DNA of 34,073 nt from Niabella sp. (GTDB lineage: Bacteria > Bacteroidota > Bacteroidia > Chitinophagales > Chitinophagaceae). The position numbers were made by a program, and so were the translations under genes. Below the pieces are notes generated by a model. That model saw nothing but the letters and a program-made list of their open reading frames with translations. It was not told where the DNA came from and made no database searches. The DNA is taken from contig JAPUDO010000127.1 in assembly GCA_027493055.1 (NCBI GenBank), positions 1 through 34,073 of the forward strand, in the 5' to 3' direction. This document shows, one piece after another, positions 1 through 7,606 of the stretch (positions within the stretch are counted from its first letter, which is position 1; every line of letters starts with the position of its first letter).

Positions 1-150
1 TATCCAGTAATAAAAAAGCTTTGAGATTATTCTACATAATCCTATGTAGAATGTAAAATGCAACCAGTATTCAGTATCCAATCGTGTAGTATAGAAATTC
101 TATACCGGCATAATCAACGGCCAATGTTCATTTGCTAAAAGCTTTCTGCT
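1..150. repeat. Terminal repeat and hairpin at the left end
   Basis: No gene is visible in this stretch. Bases 1-46 are identical, as reverse complement, to 34021-34066 at the other end of the window. Within it, 29-52 forms a perfect hairpin: 10-bp arms ATTCTACATA / TATGTAGAAT around the loop ATCC. The following bases hold AT-rich words (around 60-90) and a GCTAAAAGCTTTCTGC-type motif that runs into the end of the brkB-like gene. Similar words recur at 17407-17784 and 33639-34020, so this appears to be one copy of a dispersed intergenic repeat. Confidence 0.8.
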
Positions 151-1113
151 TTAAGCCTCCTGCCTTGGGTCTTCGGTCTCCTGCCGGGAAAGCGAATAAA
201 TGCTGGCATTCAGCTCAAAACCTATCAGGAGGATCAGTGCATTTAAAAAGATCAGCACTAAAACAAAAATAATAGTACCAATAGACCCATACAGCTTATT
301 GTAAGTGCCAAACTGGCTCACCCACCACGTAAATCCTAATGTACAGATAACAACCAGGCAGGTAGCTACAACTGATCCGGGTGTAAAGAGCTTCCATTTT
401 TTATCAACAGAAGGCGCATGGCGGTAAATATAAGAGATGATGAAGAAAACAAGCAGCAGTATGAGTATCCATCTTGCTTTTTCCCAAATTGAGGTCAGTA
501 CCTGGTTTTCAATGCCCAGCCAGGTTAAAACTGATTTCTGGGCAATCAGTAAGGCTAAACAAAGTATAAAGAGAAATATCAGTGTCAGTGTTATGCGAAT
601 GGCAACCAGCCTTCTTTTCAAACCTTTGCGTTTGGTAAAACCCGGGTAGTTCTGGTCAAAAGAGCGCATGACCCCCATCATGGCATTGGACGAAAAAAAT
701 ATGGAAAGCAGGATACTTAAAAATAGCAGCGCGTTCCTCGGTTTCTCTACAATGGTATCTATGAAAGCCAGTATAGGCTCATAGTTAGACCTTGCAGGAA
801 TAATATCAATGATCAGTGTTTTAAGCTGTCCCATCAGGTTAAGCTCAACAATAAAATTGAAATTGGCTATAATAGGGATCAGGGTACATAAAAAAAGCAG
901 CAGTGGCGGTAAGGCCATGGCGGAGTTGAATGAAATAGCAGATGCCCGTTCTATCAGGTCATCCCAAACCACATGCTCCCTGAATTTTTTTATAGCGTTG
1001 AATAAGGATACGTTGCGGAAGCCTGGCAGGGTTTCTGAATGGCTGCTCGTTACCATTCTTTGCCATAAACCGGTAGCGGCAATTTTATCTTTTATTTTTT
1101 TGCCTATGCTCAT
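151..1113 (-). CDS. YihY/BrkB family inner-membrane protein
   Basis: This is a 320-residue protein of the YihY/virulence factor BrkB family, once mis-assigned as RNase BN. About six hydrophobic segments are visible, near residues 62-90, 127-148, 168-192, 213-229, 246-268 and 275-303, which fits the family. The motif FNSAMALPPLLLF at the start of the first segment corresponds to the conserved family region. The biochemical role of the family is not settled; transport or envelope functions have been proposed. Its ATG overlaps the stop of mltG by 4 bp, so the two genes are probably co-transcribed and translationally coupled. The stop codon lies inside a repeat-like sequence that continues towards the window edge. 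Confidence 0.9.
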   Translation of the reverse strand: MSIGKKIKDKIAATGLWQRMVTSSHSETLPGFRNVSLFNAIKKFREHVVWDDLIERASAISFNSAMALPPLLLFLCTLIPIIANFNFIVELNLMGQLKTLIIDIIPARSNYEPILAFIDTIVEKPRNALLFLSILLSIFFSSNAMMGVMRSFDQNYPGFTKRKGLKRRLVAIRITLTLIFLFILCLALLIAQKSVLTWLGIENQVLTSIWEKARWILILLLVFFIISYIYRHAPSVDKKWKLFTPGSVVATCLVVICTLGFTWWVSQFGTYNKLYGSIGTIIFVLVLIFLNALILLIGFELNASIYSLSRQETEDPRQEA

Positions 1114-2135
1114 TGTTGGGGAGGTTCAATTTTTCCGAACCGCTCATTTAATGCTTCCTGGTATGCTTTTGCCAGTTTCAGGTGATCCTGGTAATTGGTA
1201 GAAAAAATATGGGTGCCGTCAAATGCAGGGCTTGCTACAAAGTAAATGTACGCTGTTTCCGGTGCATTGAGCACTGAGTCAATTGTAGCCTGCTGCGGTG
1301 TACATATTGGCCCGGGCGGCAGCCCTTTATTCCTGTATGTGTTGTATGGAGACGGTGTAGAAAGATGTTTAAACAATACCCGCTTTATGCTAAAATCTTT
1401 TAGAGCAAATTTTACTGTAGGATCGGCCTGCAGGGGCATCCCTTTTTTTATGCGGTTTAAATAAGCGCTGGCAATAACTCCTTTTTCTTTTGACGCATTG
1501 GTTTCTTCATCCACAATAGAGGCAAGCGTTATAGCCTGCACTGGTGTAAGTTCTTTTTGCTGCGCTTTTTGTTTTCTCTCCTCTGTCCAGAAAATTTTAT
1601 AAGCAGTGTAAAACTTCTCAAAAACAATACCAGGCGTTGTGTTCCATTTATTTTCATACGTCAGGGGAAGCACAGCCGCCATTACGGTGTTGGTATCTAA
1701 ACCGTATTTATTTAAAGAGTCACTGTTGTTTAAATAGCCGATGGCTGTGGTTGAGTCAAATTCGAAGGCTTTAGCCATCCTGGCTGCCAGCTGCTCTTTG
1801 GTACGTATTTTAGTAACCACAAAATGAACTGGTGTCTGGCTCCCGTTTCGTAGCATGCGTAAAAGTGTTAAAACGCTCATGCCTCCGTCAATTGTGTATT
1901 TGCCGGGCTTTACTTTATCAAAGCTTAAAAATTTTTCGGCAATATTGAACCATGTGAGGCTGCCTAAAATATTTTCGCTTACCAGTTGCTGCTTTAGCTC
2001 TGGCATGGTAGTACCGGTTTTTACATAAAGAAAACCGTCTTCTGTTTTTTTTGTTGCAGGTCCGATTATCTTAAACGTAAAAAAAGCTATTACAATCAGT
2101 ATTATAGCCAACGTTATTTTTAAAAGCCTGTTCAT
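1110..2135 (-). CDS. mltG: Endolytic murein transglycosylase MltG
   Basis: This 341-residue protein matches MltG (YceG family), the inner-membrane lytic transglycosylase that cuts nascent glycan strands and sets their length. A single N-terminal membrane anchor covers about residues 5-23, followed by a LysM-like region and the catalytic domain. The block LASIVDEET (about 204-212) is the family's active-site signature, usually LASIVEKET. The first acidic residue is Asp here instead of Glu, with two Glu directly after it. The downstream GMPLQADPTVKFAL segment (from about 232) is also diagnostic. It precedes the BrkB-like gene with a 4-bp overlap. Confidence 0.95.
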   Translation of the reverse strand: MNRLLKITLAIILIVIAFFTFKIIGPATKKTEDGFLYVKTGTTMPELKQQLVSENILGSLTWFNIAEKFLSFDKVKPGKYTIDGGMSVLTLLRMLRNGSQTPVHFVVTKIRTKEQLAARMAKAFEFDSTTAIGYLNNSDSLNKYGLDTNTVMAAVLPLTYENKWNTTPGIVFEKFYTAYKIFWTEERKQKAQQKELTPVQAITLASIVDEETNASKEKGVIASAYLNRIKKGMPLQADPTVKFALKDFSIKRVLFKHLSTPSPYNTYRNKGLPPGPICTPQQATIDSVLNAPETAYIYFVASPAFDGTHIFSTNYQDHLKLAKAYQEALNERFGKIEPPQQ

Positions 2136-2199
2136 TTATAAATAATATTGATGTTTTTCTTAAGGAGGTGAAAGTAAAACAAAAAAGAGTCTGAAATGA

Positions 2200-2235
2200 A
2201 AAACCTGTAAAGACTTTGAAATCATTACAGGTTTT
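2200..2235 (-). terminator. Intrinsic terminator after secG
   Basis: An 11-bp perfect stem AAAACCTGTAA (2200-2210) / TTACAGGTTTT (2225-2235) surrounds a 14-nt loop. It lies 65 bp past the secG stop codon. On the minus strand the 3' arm ends in a short T run. It probably ends the miaB-to-secG transcription unit before mltG. Confidence 0.7.
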
Positions 2236-2299
2236 AAGAATTATTTTATTTATAGATAGCGATAAAGCTGCAGCGCAAATGCGTACCCAATAATACCGG

Positions 2300-2662
2300 T
2301 TATTTTCCTGAATCAGCCGCAGGTGCTGCTGCCGGTAAGGTAGTAGTGTTAGCCGGCAATGCTGGTTTTGCTGCTGGTTGCTGTATAGGAGTGGTGCCTA
2401 TATCCTGCAATCTGCCTTTGTCGCCCACGTTTTTAGAGCCCGAAATAAAGAAGGTAGACAAAAGGCTTAGCACACCAATAAGCGTTGCGAAGATCCAGGT
2501 GCCTCTTTCTAAAATGTCATTTGTTTGTTTTACACCCATAAACTGGCTGCTTACACCGGCAAAATTACCTGTCAGGCCACCACCTTTGGGGTTCTGAATC
2601 AATACAATAAAACCTAAGATAACTGATACTAATATGATAAGTATAACAAATAAAATCGTCAT
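2300..2662 (-). CDS. secG: Preprotein translocase subunit SecG
   Basis: This is a 120-residue SecG, the small accessory subunit of the SecYEG channel. Two membrane helices (about residues 3-23 and 55-75) flank the conserved QNPKGGGL loop (about 23-30). The C-terminal tail, about residues 85-120, is rich in Ala, Pro and Thr and longer than in E. coli SecG, which is common in Bacteroidota. It begins 2 bp after the preceding gene, so it is the last gene of the cluster with the regulator and lptE. A strong hairpin follows at 2200-2235. Confidence 0.93.
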   Translation of the reverse strand: MTILFVILIILVSVILGFIVLIQNPKGGGLTGNFAGVSSQFMGVKQTNDILERGTWIFATLIGVLSLLSTFFISGSKNVGDKGRLQDIGTTPIQQPAAKPALPANTTTLPAAAPAADSGK

Positions 2663-2664
2663 GT

Positions 2665-3492
2665 TTACTTTTTTAAATGGTCAATTTTGGCTGCAAAATA
2701 AGCGCTTTTAGCGGGAATTTGCAAACTTAATTTTTTATAGAGGGTAATAGCTTTTTGAATATCGCCCTGTTTGGCCCAAACCTCAGCCATTGCTTCAGTA
2801 TCAGCGTTTTCCCCGCTTATAGAGCGTTCGGCCAATTGTTCAATACTTTTTTCTTCGGTTAAGGTGATGTTGGTTTTTGTAGTAGCTCCGGGCAGGCGTT
2901 TCATCTGTTTCAGCCAGGAGGTAAAGCTCTTAAGCTGTACGCCAAAGCGGTCATTTACATGCTGCTCGTTCCATTTAATGCCCTGGGCTGCAAAATAATC
3001 CACCGTGTAATAAGGAGTGAAGGCCAGTTCCGCCTTGTCAGGGTCAACAGCTTCTATTTTAAAAACCGGCAACGGGGGCAATGGAGCTTCATCGGCTGAG
3101 GCTTCTTCTCCCTCCATATTTTCTGTGGATACGGGAGGATCCGCAGGTATTTCTTTTATCTCTGCAATTTCTTCAATAGCAGCAGGAATGAAATGTTGCT
3201 CTTCAGGAGGTTCGGTTTTGGTTGCTTCCTGCAATGTTTTTATAACAGCAGGACGGCTATCTGCTTCAATAAGATGACTGATGAAAAGCGGGTTATTATA
3301 GTAAAGAAAGGTTTTTTGAGCCTGTGTGGCGTATGCCTCATTACCTGTTTGCTTTAGTTTTTGTGCGTAAAGCAGTTGTATGGCTGAGGCATACGGATAC
3401 TTTTGCGCAAGATCTTGCAGCTCTTCGGGGCTGTAGTTATCCAGTGGCCTGGCCAGTACAGCGTCTGATAATGTATTGCTGAAACGGTTCAT
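2665..3492 (-). CDS. TPR-like protein of unknown function (between lptE and secG)
   Basis: This is a 275-residue protein with no signal peptide or membrane segment. Residues 1-75 are helical (NYSPEELQDLAQKYPYASA and following), reminiscent of a tetratricopeptide unit. Residues about 95-145 form an acidic, Glu/Pro/Ala-rich linker. The C-terminus, about 225-275, has a second TPR-like helix pair (AEVWAKQGDIQKAITLYKKL). The function is unknown. Its place between lptE and secG, with gaps of 11 and 2 bp, suggests a role linked to envelope biogenesis or protein export, but that is inference from position only. Confidence 0.75.
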   Translation of the reverse strand: MNRFSNTLSDAVLARPLDNYSPEELQDLAQKYPYASAIQLLYAQKLKQTGNEAYATQAQKTFLYYNNPLFISHLIEADSRPAVIKTLQEATKTEPPEEQHFIPAAIEEIAEIKEIPADPPVSTENMEGEEASADEAPLPPLPVFKIEAVDPDKAELAFTPYYTVDYFAAQGIKWNEQHVNDRFGVQLKSFTSWLKQMKRLPGATTKTNITLTEEKSIEQLAERSISGENADTEAMAEVWAKQGDIQKAITLYKKLSLQIPAKSAYFAAKIDHLKK

Positions 3493-3503
3493 ACCCTTAT
3501 TCC

Positions 3504-4037
3504 TTACCAGTTTGAAAATATACGGTTAAAAATCGCGTCCGGTATATCCCGGAGCATTTGATCCTGCAAGCCCTGTTCTGCCTGCTGAAGGCTTAATGTA
3601 CCTGAGTAATCAAAAGGGGTGCTTACATCGTATTTGCCTATCGTTTTTTGTTCTTTATCTCTTACTACAATATTTACACCTACATTAAGGCGGTTGCTGT
3701 TAACCTGCTGATTGGAAATACCTGAAGTGGAGAGGGAATAACTGGTGATTTTGCAATCTATTACCCAGTCAGCATCATCGCCGCGCGTCATCTGTAACTT
3801 GGTTTGGCGCATCACTTTCTGTATAAGTTTATCCGTAAGCTCCGGCGCCAGCCGTGGATTAACATAAGAGGCGGTATTTGTAAACTGGTTGATCTTTACA
3901 ATTTTCACTGAATCCGGAATGGATTTAGCGTCCTGGAACCCATACCGGATTCTGCAGCTGCTTTGTGAAAGGGCAAGAAAGAACAGTGCTGCAATAAAGG
4001 AAAAAACGAGCAACTTTTTATAACTCTTCAATATCAT
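3504..4037 (-). CDS. lptE: LptE family LPS-assembly lipoprotein
   Basis: This 177-residue protein fits the LptE family, the outer-membrane lipoprotein that plugs LptD during LPS insertion. It has a hydrophobic N-terminal segment (about residues 9-24) and a Cys at residue 28 (SQSSCRIRYGF). The residues before the Cys are a poor lipobox, so lipidation is likely but not certain. The remainder shows the family's alternating pattern of Tyr, Asn and Thr. The ATG overlaps the end of the upstream regulator gene by 20 bp, which suggests translational coupling. The identification rests partly on the usual company of this gene (sigma-54-type regulator upstream, secG downstream). Confidence 0.82.
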   Translation of the reverse strand: MILKSYKKLLVFSFIAALFFLALSQSSCRIRYGFQDAKSIPDSVKIVKINQFTNTASYVNPRLAPELTDKLIQKVMRQTKLQMTRGDDADWVIDCKITSYSLSTSGISNQQVNSNRLNVGVNIVVRDKEQKTIGKYDVSTPFDYSGTLSLQQAEQGLQDQMLRDIPDAIFNRIFSNW

Positions 4038-5286
4038 ATTCTTTTAATTTTCTGTAAAGTGTACGCTCGCTTATACCCAAATCGAGCGCTGCATCTTTTC
4101 TTTTACTTTTATGCTTCTTCAATGCTTTTATGATAAGCTCTTTTTCCTTATCCATGATATTGAGGCTTTCTTCTACTTCCTCGTGGTCATGAATATTATT
4201 GTCTACACCAATGGTTATAGGCACTCCCTGCTGTGGCTGTATGGAAACCGGCGCGGGCAGGTCTATATGCATGGGCTGTGCTAAAGCCTGGAAGCTCTCA
4301 TGACCTGATTTCAGGTCTTTTAAATTATTGATGAAGGTAGGATTTTGCTCTGCAACTGCAGGATTCTGCAAAACCTCCAGGAACATTTTTTTCAGTTCGT
4401 TAACATCTTTCTTCATGTCGAAAAAGAGCTTATAAAGTATCTCTCTTTCATTCTGGAATTCCTGCTGGTTCTGATGAGCTACTACAGCCGGCAGCCTGTT
4501 ATTGGAGTAAGGCTGCAGGTACCTGCTGAGCTCTTTTGCGCTTATTGTTTTTTCCGGCGATAGTACGGATATCTGTTCTGCAATGTTTTTCAGCTCGCGC
4601 ACATTTCCCGGCCAGGGATAAGTGAGGAGCAGGGTCTTGGCATCTTCTTCCAACTGGACAGAAGGAGTTTTGTACTTGTCGGCAAAATCTGCTGCAAATT
4701 TTCTGAATAATAAAACAATATCTTCTTTACGTTGCGACAGGGACGGAACCCTGATGGGTACGGTGCTTAAACGGTAATACAAATCTTCCCTGAACTTGTT
4801 TTGCTGTACCAGCTGCAGCAGGTCTTTATTAGTAGCGGCAATGACGCGTACATCTGTTTTCTGCACTTTGCTGGAACCTACACGAATATATTCGCCGGCT
4901 TCCAGTACCCGTAACAGGCGGGCCTGTGTGCCTAATGGCATTTCCCCTATTTCATCCAGAAAGATGGTTCCGCCGTTTACTGTTTCAAAATACCCTTTCC
5001 GGGCATCCACTGCGCCGGTAAAAGACCCCCTTTCATGTCCGAATAATTCCGAATCAATAGTGCCTTCCGGTATAGCGCCGCAGTTTACAGCAATAAAAGG
5101 ATTATGCTTACGCGATGACAGGGAATGAATGATGGAAGAGAAAGCCTCTTTACCCACGCCACTGTCGCCTATAATAAGAACAGTAAGGTCGGTATTAGCC
5201 ACCTGTGCCGCCACCTGCAGGGCATAGTTCAGCTCAGGGGAATTCCCTATGATGCCAAAACGGTTTTTTATGCTTTGTATGTCCAT
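4018..5286 (-). CDS. Sigma-54-type AAA+ transcriptional activator
   Basis: This 422-residue protein is a bacterial enhancer-binding-protein-type AAA+ ATPase with a C-terminal Fis-like helix-turn-helix. Walker A is GDSGVGKE (40-47) and Walker B is TIFLDE (107-112). The sigma-54 contact loop reads GSFTGA (87-92) instead of the canonical GAFTGA. The HTH covers about residues 390-422 (KRKDAALDLGISERTLYRKL). There is no N-terminal receiver, GAF or PAS domain, so its signal input is not evident. Between the ATPase and the HTH lies a Gln/Pro-rich linker. It overlaps lptE by 20 bp. Its regulated targets cannot be told from the sequence. Confidence 0.93.
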   Translation of the reverse strand: MDIQSIKNRFGIIGNSPELNYALQVAAQVANTDLTVLIIGDSGVGKEAFSSIIHSLSSRKHNPFIAVNCGAIPEGTIDSELFGHERGSFTGAVDARKGYFETVNGGTIFLDEIGEMPLGTQARLLRVLEAGEYIRVGSSKVQKTDVRVIAATNKDLLQLVQQNKFREDLYYRLSTVPIRVPSLSQRKEDIVLLFRKFAADFADKYKTPSVQLEEDAKTLLLTYPWPGNVRELKNIAEQISVLSPEKTISAKELSRYLQPYSNNRLPAVVAHQNQQEFQNEREILYKLFFDMKKDVNELKKMFLEVLQNPAVAEQNPTFINNLKDLKSGHESFQALAQPMHIDLPAPVSIQPQQGVPITIGVDNNIHDHEEVEESLNIMDKEKELIIKALKKHKSKRKDAALDLGISERTLYRKLKEYDIEEL

Positions 5287-5418
5287 TTATTTTATTTCGT
5301 CTTCCAGTTTTTTTATGTACTGGTTTAATTCTGTTATAAATATGGGGATGTTTTTCTTTAAAATAGTGTACAAAAAATAGAGATCAATTATATCGTATTC
5401 GTGAGCTATCTTATTTCG
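5287..5418 (-). pseudogene. HepT-like (DUF86) toxin remnant, C-terminal 43 codons
   Basis: Directly after the TAA stop of the MNT gene (5419-5421), the same reading frame continues for 43 codons to a TAA at 5287-5289, next to the regulator ATG at 5284-5286. The peptide begins RNKIAHEYDIIDLYFLY and ends KKLEDEIK. This matches the C-terminal part of HepT/DUF86 toxins, including the R-X4-H-X-Y active-site motif (R1, H6, Y8 of the fragment). The N-terminal two thirds of a HepT, about 70 codons, is missing and no start codon is present. I read this as a deletion that fused the end of the antitoxin gene to the toxin's tail. Confidence 0.8.
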
Positions 5419-5745
5419 TTATGCTGCATATAGCAATTGTTTGCTTTGTTCTATCGATTGCTTAAGGTACCCGTTCCGAATTGGAATAGCAGGTATTAAA
5501 TCAATATTTCTGTTCAAAAGCATTTTTAACAAGGTTTCAAACTGTAATAAATTATCTACATAATCATACTCATTTTTGTCACCATCTTCAAATGGGGCAA
5601 TGTCTGTTTTGTATAGAAAATCTATATCGCTCTTTTCATTAAAGTCATTTCCTGTTACACTTCCAAAAACGTACAACTCCTTCACAAAATGTTTCTTGCA
5701 AAGTATTGCAATTTGTTCTTTGTTTTTTTCGATTATCAGGTTCAT
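5419..5745 (-). CDS. MNT-domain nucleotidyltransferase (MntA-type antitoxin), orphan
   Basis: This 108-residue protein is a minimal nucleotidyltransferase. It has the GS motif at 28-29 (LYVFGSVTGNDF), D40 and D42 in the SDIDFL block, and a third Asp at 82 (NIDLIP), the expected catalytic triad. Such proteins are the antitoxin half of HepT-MntA modules, in which the MNT protein inactivates the HepT RNase by adding AMP to a tyrosine. Here the partner is reduced to a C-terminal fragment in the same frame just past the stop codon. The gene sits between miaB and the sigma-54-type regulator, with AT-rich repeat words upstream at 5750-5792. Confidence 0.88.
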   Translation of the reverse strand: MNLIIEKNKEQIAILCKKHFVKELYVFGSVTGNDFNEKSDIDFLYKTDIAPFEDGDKNEYDYVDNLLQFETLLKMLLNRNIDLIPAIPIRNGYLKQSIEQSKQLLYAA

Positions 5746-5792
5746 AAACTAAAATATTCAATACTCAATATTCAATCAGCAATTTACAATAC
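5746..5792. repeat. AT-rich repeat words between miaB and the MNT gene
   Basis: This 47-bp spacer is built from variants of the word ATTCAATA (for example TATTCAATACTCAATATTC). The same word type occurs in the repeat blocks at 17527-17620 and 33800-34020. It may mark the border of the inserted antitoxin-toxin remnant. Confidence 0.5.
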
Positions 5793-7250
5793 CTACACTA
5801 TCTCCCCAAACAATGTAGCCTGTGTACAATCTTTGATCAGCACATGTACATAGTCTCCTTTTTTATATTCAACGGTGTTTTTAGGGAATACCACCACTTT
5901 GTTTTGCGAATTACGGCCTACCCAATCATCAGCGCTGCGTTTACTGTCGCCATCAATTAAAACCTTAAAGGTTTTACCGATGTCTTTTTTGTAACTGATC
6001 AAAGAAAGCTCGTTCTGTTTTTCAATGATCTCCTGCAGCCTGCGCTTTTTCACCTCCAGGGGAATATCATCTTTATAACGGCGCTGTGCCAGCGTTCCCG
6101 GCCTTTCGCTGTAGAAGAACATATAGCTCAGATCGTACTGGCTATAATCCATAACAGAAAGGGTTTCCCGGTGCTCTTCCTCTGTTTCTGTACAAAAACC
6201 GGCAATAATATCAGAAGTGATGCTGCAGTCCGGCATGATTTGCCGGATCTCATCCACCTTGCTCATATACCATTCGCGGGTATAAGTGCGGTTCATGAGT
6301 TGTAATACGCGGGTGGAACCACTTTGTACCGGCAGGTGGATGCACTTGCAGATATTTTCATAAGCGGCCATGGTACGCAGCACTTCGCTTGTAATATCCT
6401 TGGGGTGCGAGGTTGAAAACCGCACACGAAGCAACGGAGATATCTGCGCTACCATTTCCAAGAGTCTGGCAAATGTTATAGCCCCCCTGCCCCCCGAAGG
6501 GGAGAAACCTCCCTCCCCTTCGGGGAGGGTCGGGGTGGGGCAGTAATAATAAGAATCCACGTTCTGTCCCAGCAGGGTTACTTCACGATACCCGTTATCA
6601 AAAAGATCTTTACACTCATTAATGATGCTTGCAGCATCGCGGCTGCGCTCGCGGCCACGGGTAAAAGGCACCACGCAGAAGGAGCACATATTATTGCAGC
6701 CACGCATAATGCTTACAAAAGCCGAAACGCCATTGGAATTAAGCCGAACAGGAGCTATATCAGCATAAGTTTCTTCGCGGCTTAATAATACATTGATGCT
6801 TTTATTACCATCGGCGGCATCATCTACCAGCCCTGGCAGGCTGCGGTAAGCATCGGGGCCTACTACAATATCTACCAGTTTTTCTTCTTCTAAAAACTTG
6901 GCTTTCAAACGCTCCGCCATACATCCCAGCACACCTACCAGGGTTCCGGGGTTTTGCGTTTTCAGTTTCTTAAATTCTGTAAGGCGCTTCCGAACGGTTT
7001 GTTCTGCTTTTTCGCGGATAGAGCAGGTATTAATAAAAATCAGGTCGGCTTCCTCCACATTACGGGTGGCGCCAAAGCCTTCCTTATTTAATATGGCGGC
7101 TACTACTTCGCTGTCTGCAAAGTTCATCTGGCAGCCATAGCTTTCTATATAAAATTTCTTTTTATACTCATTTGGATCTAAAGTGAAAGGAGCATAGCTT
7201 TCTCCCTGGCGTGCTTCATCATGCGTTTTATTGGCTACTAAATCAAGCAT
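5793..7250 (-). CDS. miaB: tRNA-2-methylthio-N6-dimethylallyladenosine synthase MiaB
   Basis: MiaB is the radical-SAM methylthiotransferase that converts i6A37 to ms2i6A37 in tRNAs reading UNN codons. From the ATG at 7250 the protein has 485 residues. The first iron-sulfur cluster ligands are C40, C76 and C110, and the radical SAM C-X3-C-X2-C is C185, C189 and C192 ([10 protein letters not shown]). A C-terminal TRAM domain follows. I chose the ATG at 7250 over a TTG at 7280 because the TTG lies inside a perfect -7 promoter box. Residues about 237-257 ([20 protein letters not shown]) are an insertion encoded by a GC-rich palindromic element within the radical SAM domain. Confidence 0.96.
   Translation of the reverse strand: MLDLVANKTHDEARQGESYAPFTLDPNEYKKKFYIESYGCQMNFADSEVVAAILNKEGFGATRNVEEADLIFINTCSIREKAEQTVRKRLTEFKKLKTQNPGTLVGVLGCMAERLKAKFLEEEKLVDIVVGPDAYRSLPGLVDDAADGNKSINVLLSREETYADIAPVRLNSNGVSAFVSIMRGCNNMCSFCVVPFTRGRERSRDAASIINECKDLFDNGYREVTLLGQNVDSYYYCPTPTLPEGEGGFSPSGGRGAITFARLLEMVAQISPLLRVRFSTSHPKDITSEVLRTMAAYENICKCIHLPVQSGSTRVLQLMNRTYTREWYMSKVDEIRQIMPDCSITSDIIAGFCTETEEEHRETLSVMDYSQYDLSYMFFYSERPGTLAQRRYKDDIPLEVKKRRLQEIIEKQNELSLISYKKDIGKTFKVLIDGDSKRSADDWVGRNSQNKVVVFPKNTVEYKKGDYVHVLIKDCTQATLFGEIV
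6481..6541. repeat. GC-rich palindromic element inserted in frame in miaB
   Basis: This C/G-only stretch contrasts sharply with the surrounding gene. It contains a perfect hairpin CCCTCCCC-TTC-GGGGAGGG (6511-6529), followed by GTCGGGGTGGGGC. A second partly complementary arm (CCCCCCGAAGGGGAG, 6490-6504) makes the element a large inverted repeat. The length keeps the miaB frame open. A related element is found at 19018-19048 in the hddC-gmhB gene, with the same order of palindrome and GGxxGGGGTGxGG tail. Confidence 0.85.
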
Positions 7251-7277
7251 TAATTTCTTTTTATAGTTACAAGCGTG

Positions 7278-7285
7278 CAAAGATA
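7278..7285 (-). promoter_or_regulatory. Bacteroidota -7 box for miaB (TATCTTTG)
   Basis: Read on the minus strand, the bases are TATCTTTG, a perfect match to the Bacteroidota -7 consensus TAnnTTTG. Transcription should start about 5-7 nt downstream, near 7272. That leaves a leader of about 20 nt before the ATG at 7250 and excludes the upstream TTG. No clear TTTG -33 box was seen at the usual distance. Confidence 0.6.
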
Positions 7286-7569
7286 GGCGATTTTTAATAG
7301 CTTTATGACAGGATGGCAGGATTTTAGAGGTTGAAAAGTTGATAGGTTAAAAGGTTGATAAGAGACCTGGTCTGACCGTCCCGGTCTGACCAACAAACAG
7401 ATGAGTCATGTTCTACAGCCGATGGGCTGCCTGATGCGAAGGGGAAGCCACGGCTGCAGGCCGGGGCCGTAGCCCGCAGCAGCAGGAACAAAAGCTGGTT
7501 TTTGTACTACAGGTGAACGCCCCAAATAATAATAATCGCGGAAATAGCCTGTTTTCCGAAAAAAGTCCG
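7286..7569. other. Intergenic region with direct repeat and GC-rich island
   Basis: This spacer between the divergent miaB and DUF177 genes shows no convincing gene. It holds GTTGATAGG/GTTGATAAG words (about 7331-7360), a direct repeat GGTCTGACC (two copies about 14 bp apart, around 7369-7392), and a GC-rich island at about 7415-7490. The island can form small stems such as ACGGC/GCCGT. A 23-codon ATG frame from 7401 is not supported by any family. The island could be a degenerate palindromic repeat or a structured RNA; nothing decides this. Confidence 0.5.
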
Positions 7570-7577
7570 TACATTTG
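7570..7577 (+). promoter_or_regulatory. Bacteroidota -7 box for the DUF177-rpmF genes (TACATTTG)
   Basis: TACATTTG is a perfect TAnnTTTG match, 29 nt upstream of the DUF177 gene ATG at 7607. The -33 element is not clear. It is the likely promoter of the DUF177-rpmF unit. Confidence 0.6.
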
Positions 7578-7606
7578 CACGCTCTTATTTCGAGGTAGGT
7601 AGTTTT

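Noticed and set aside
7251-7280. TTG start for MiaB at 7280
   Set aside because: The TTG lies inside the -7 box, so it would not be on the mRNA. The ATG at 7250 is used instead.
7401-7472. 23-codon ATG frame in the GC-rich island
   Set aside because: Short, rich in Gly/Arg from GC-rich DNA, with no ribosome-binding site or family match.
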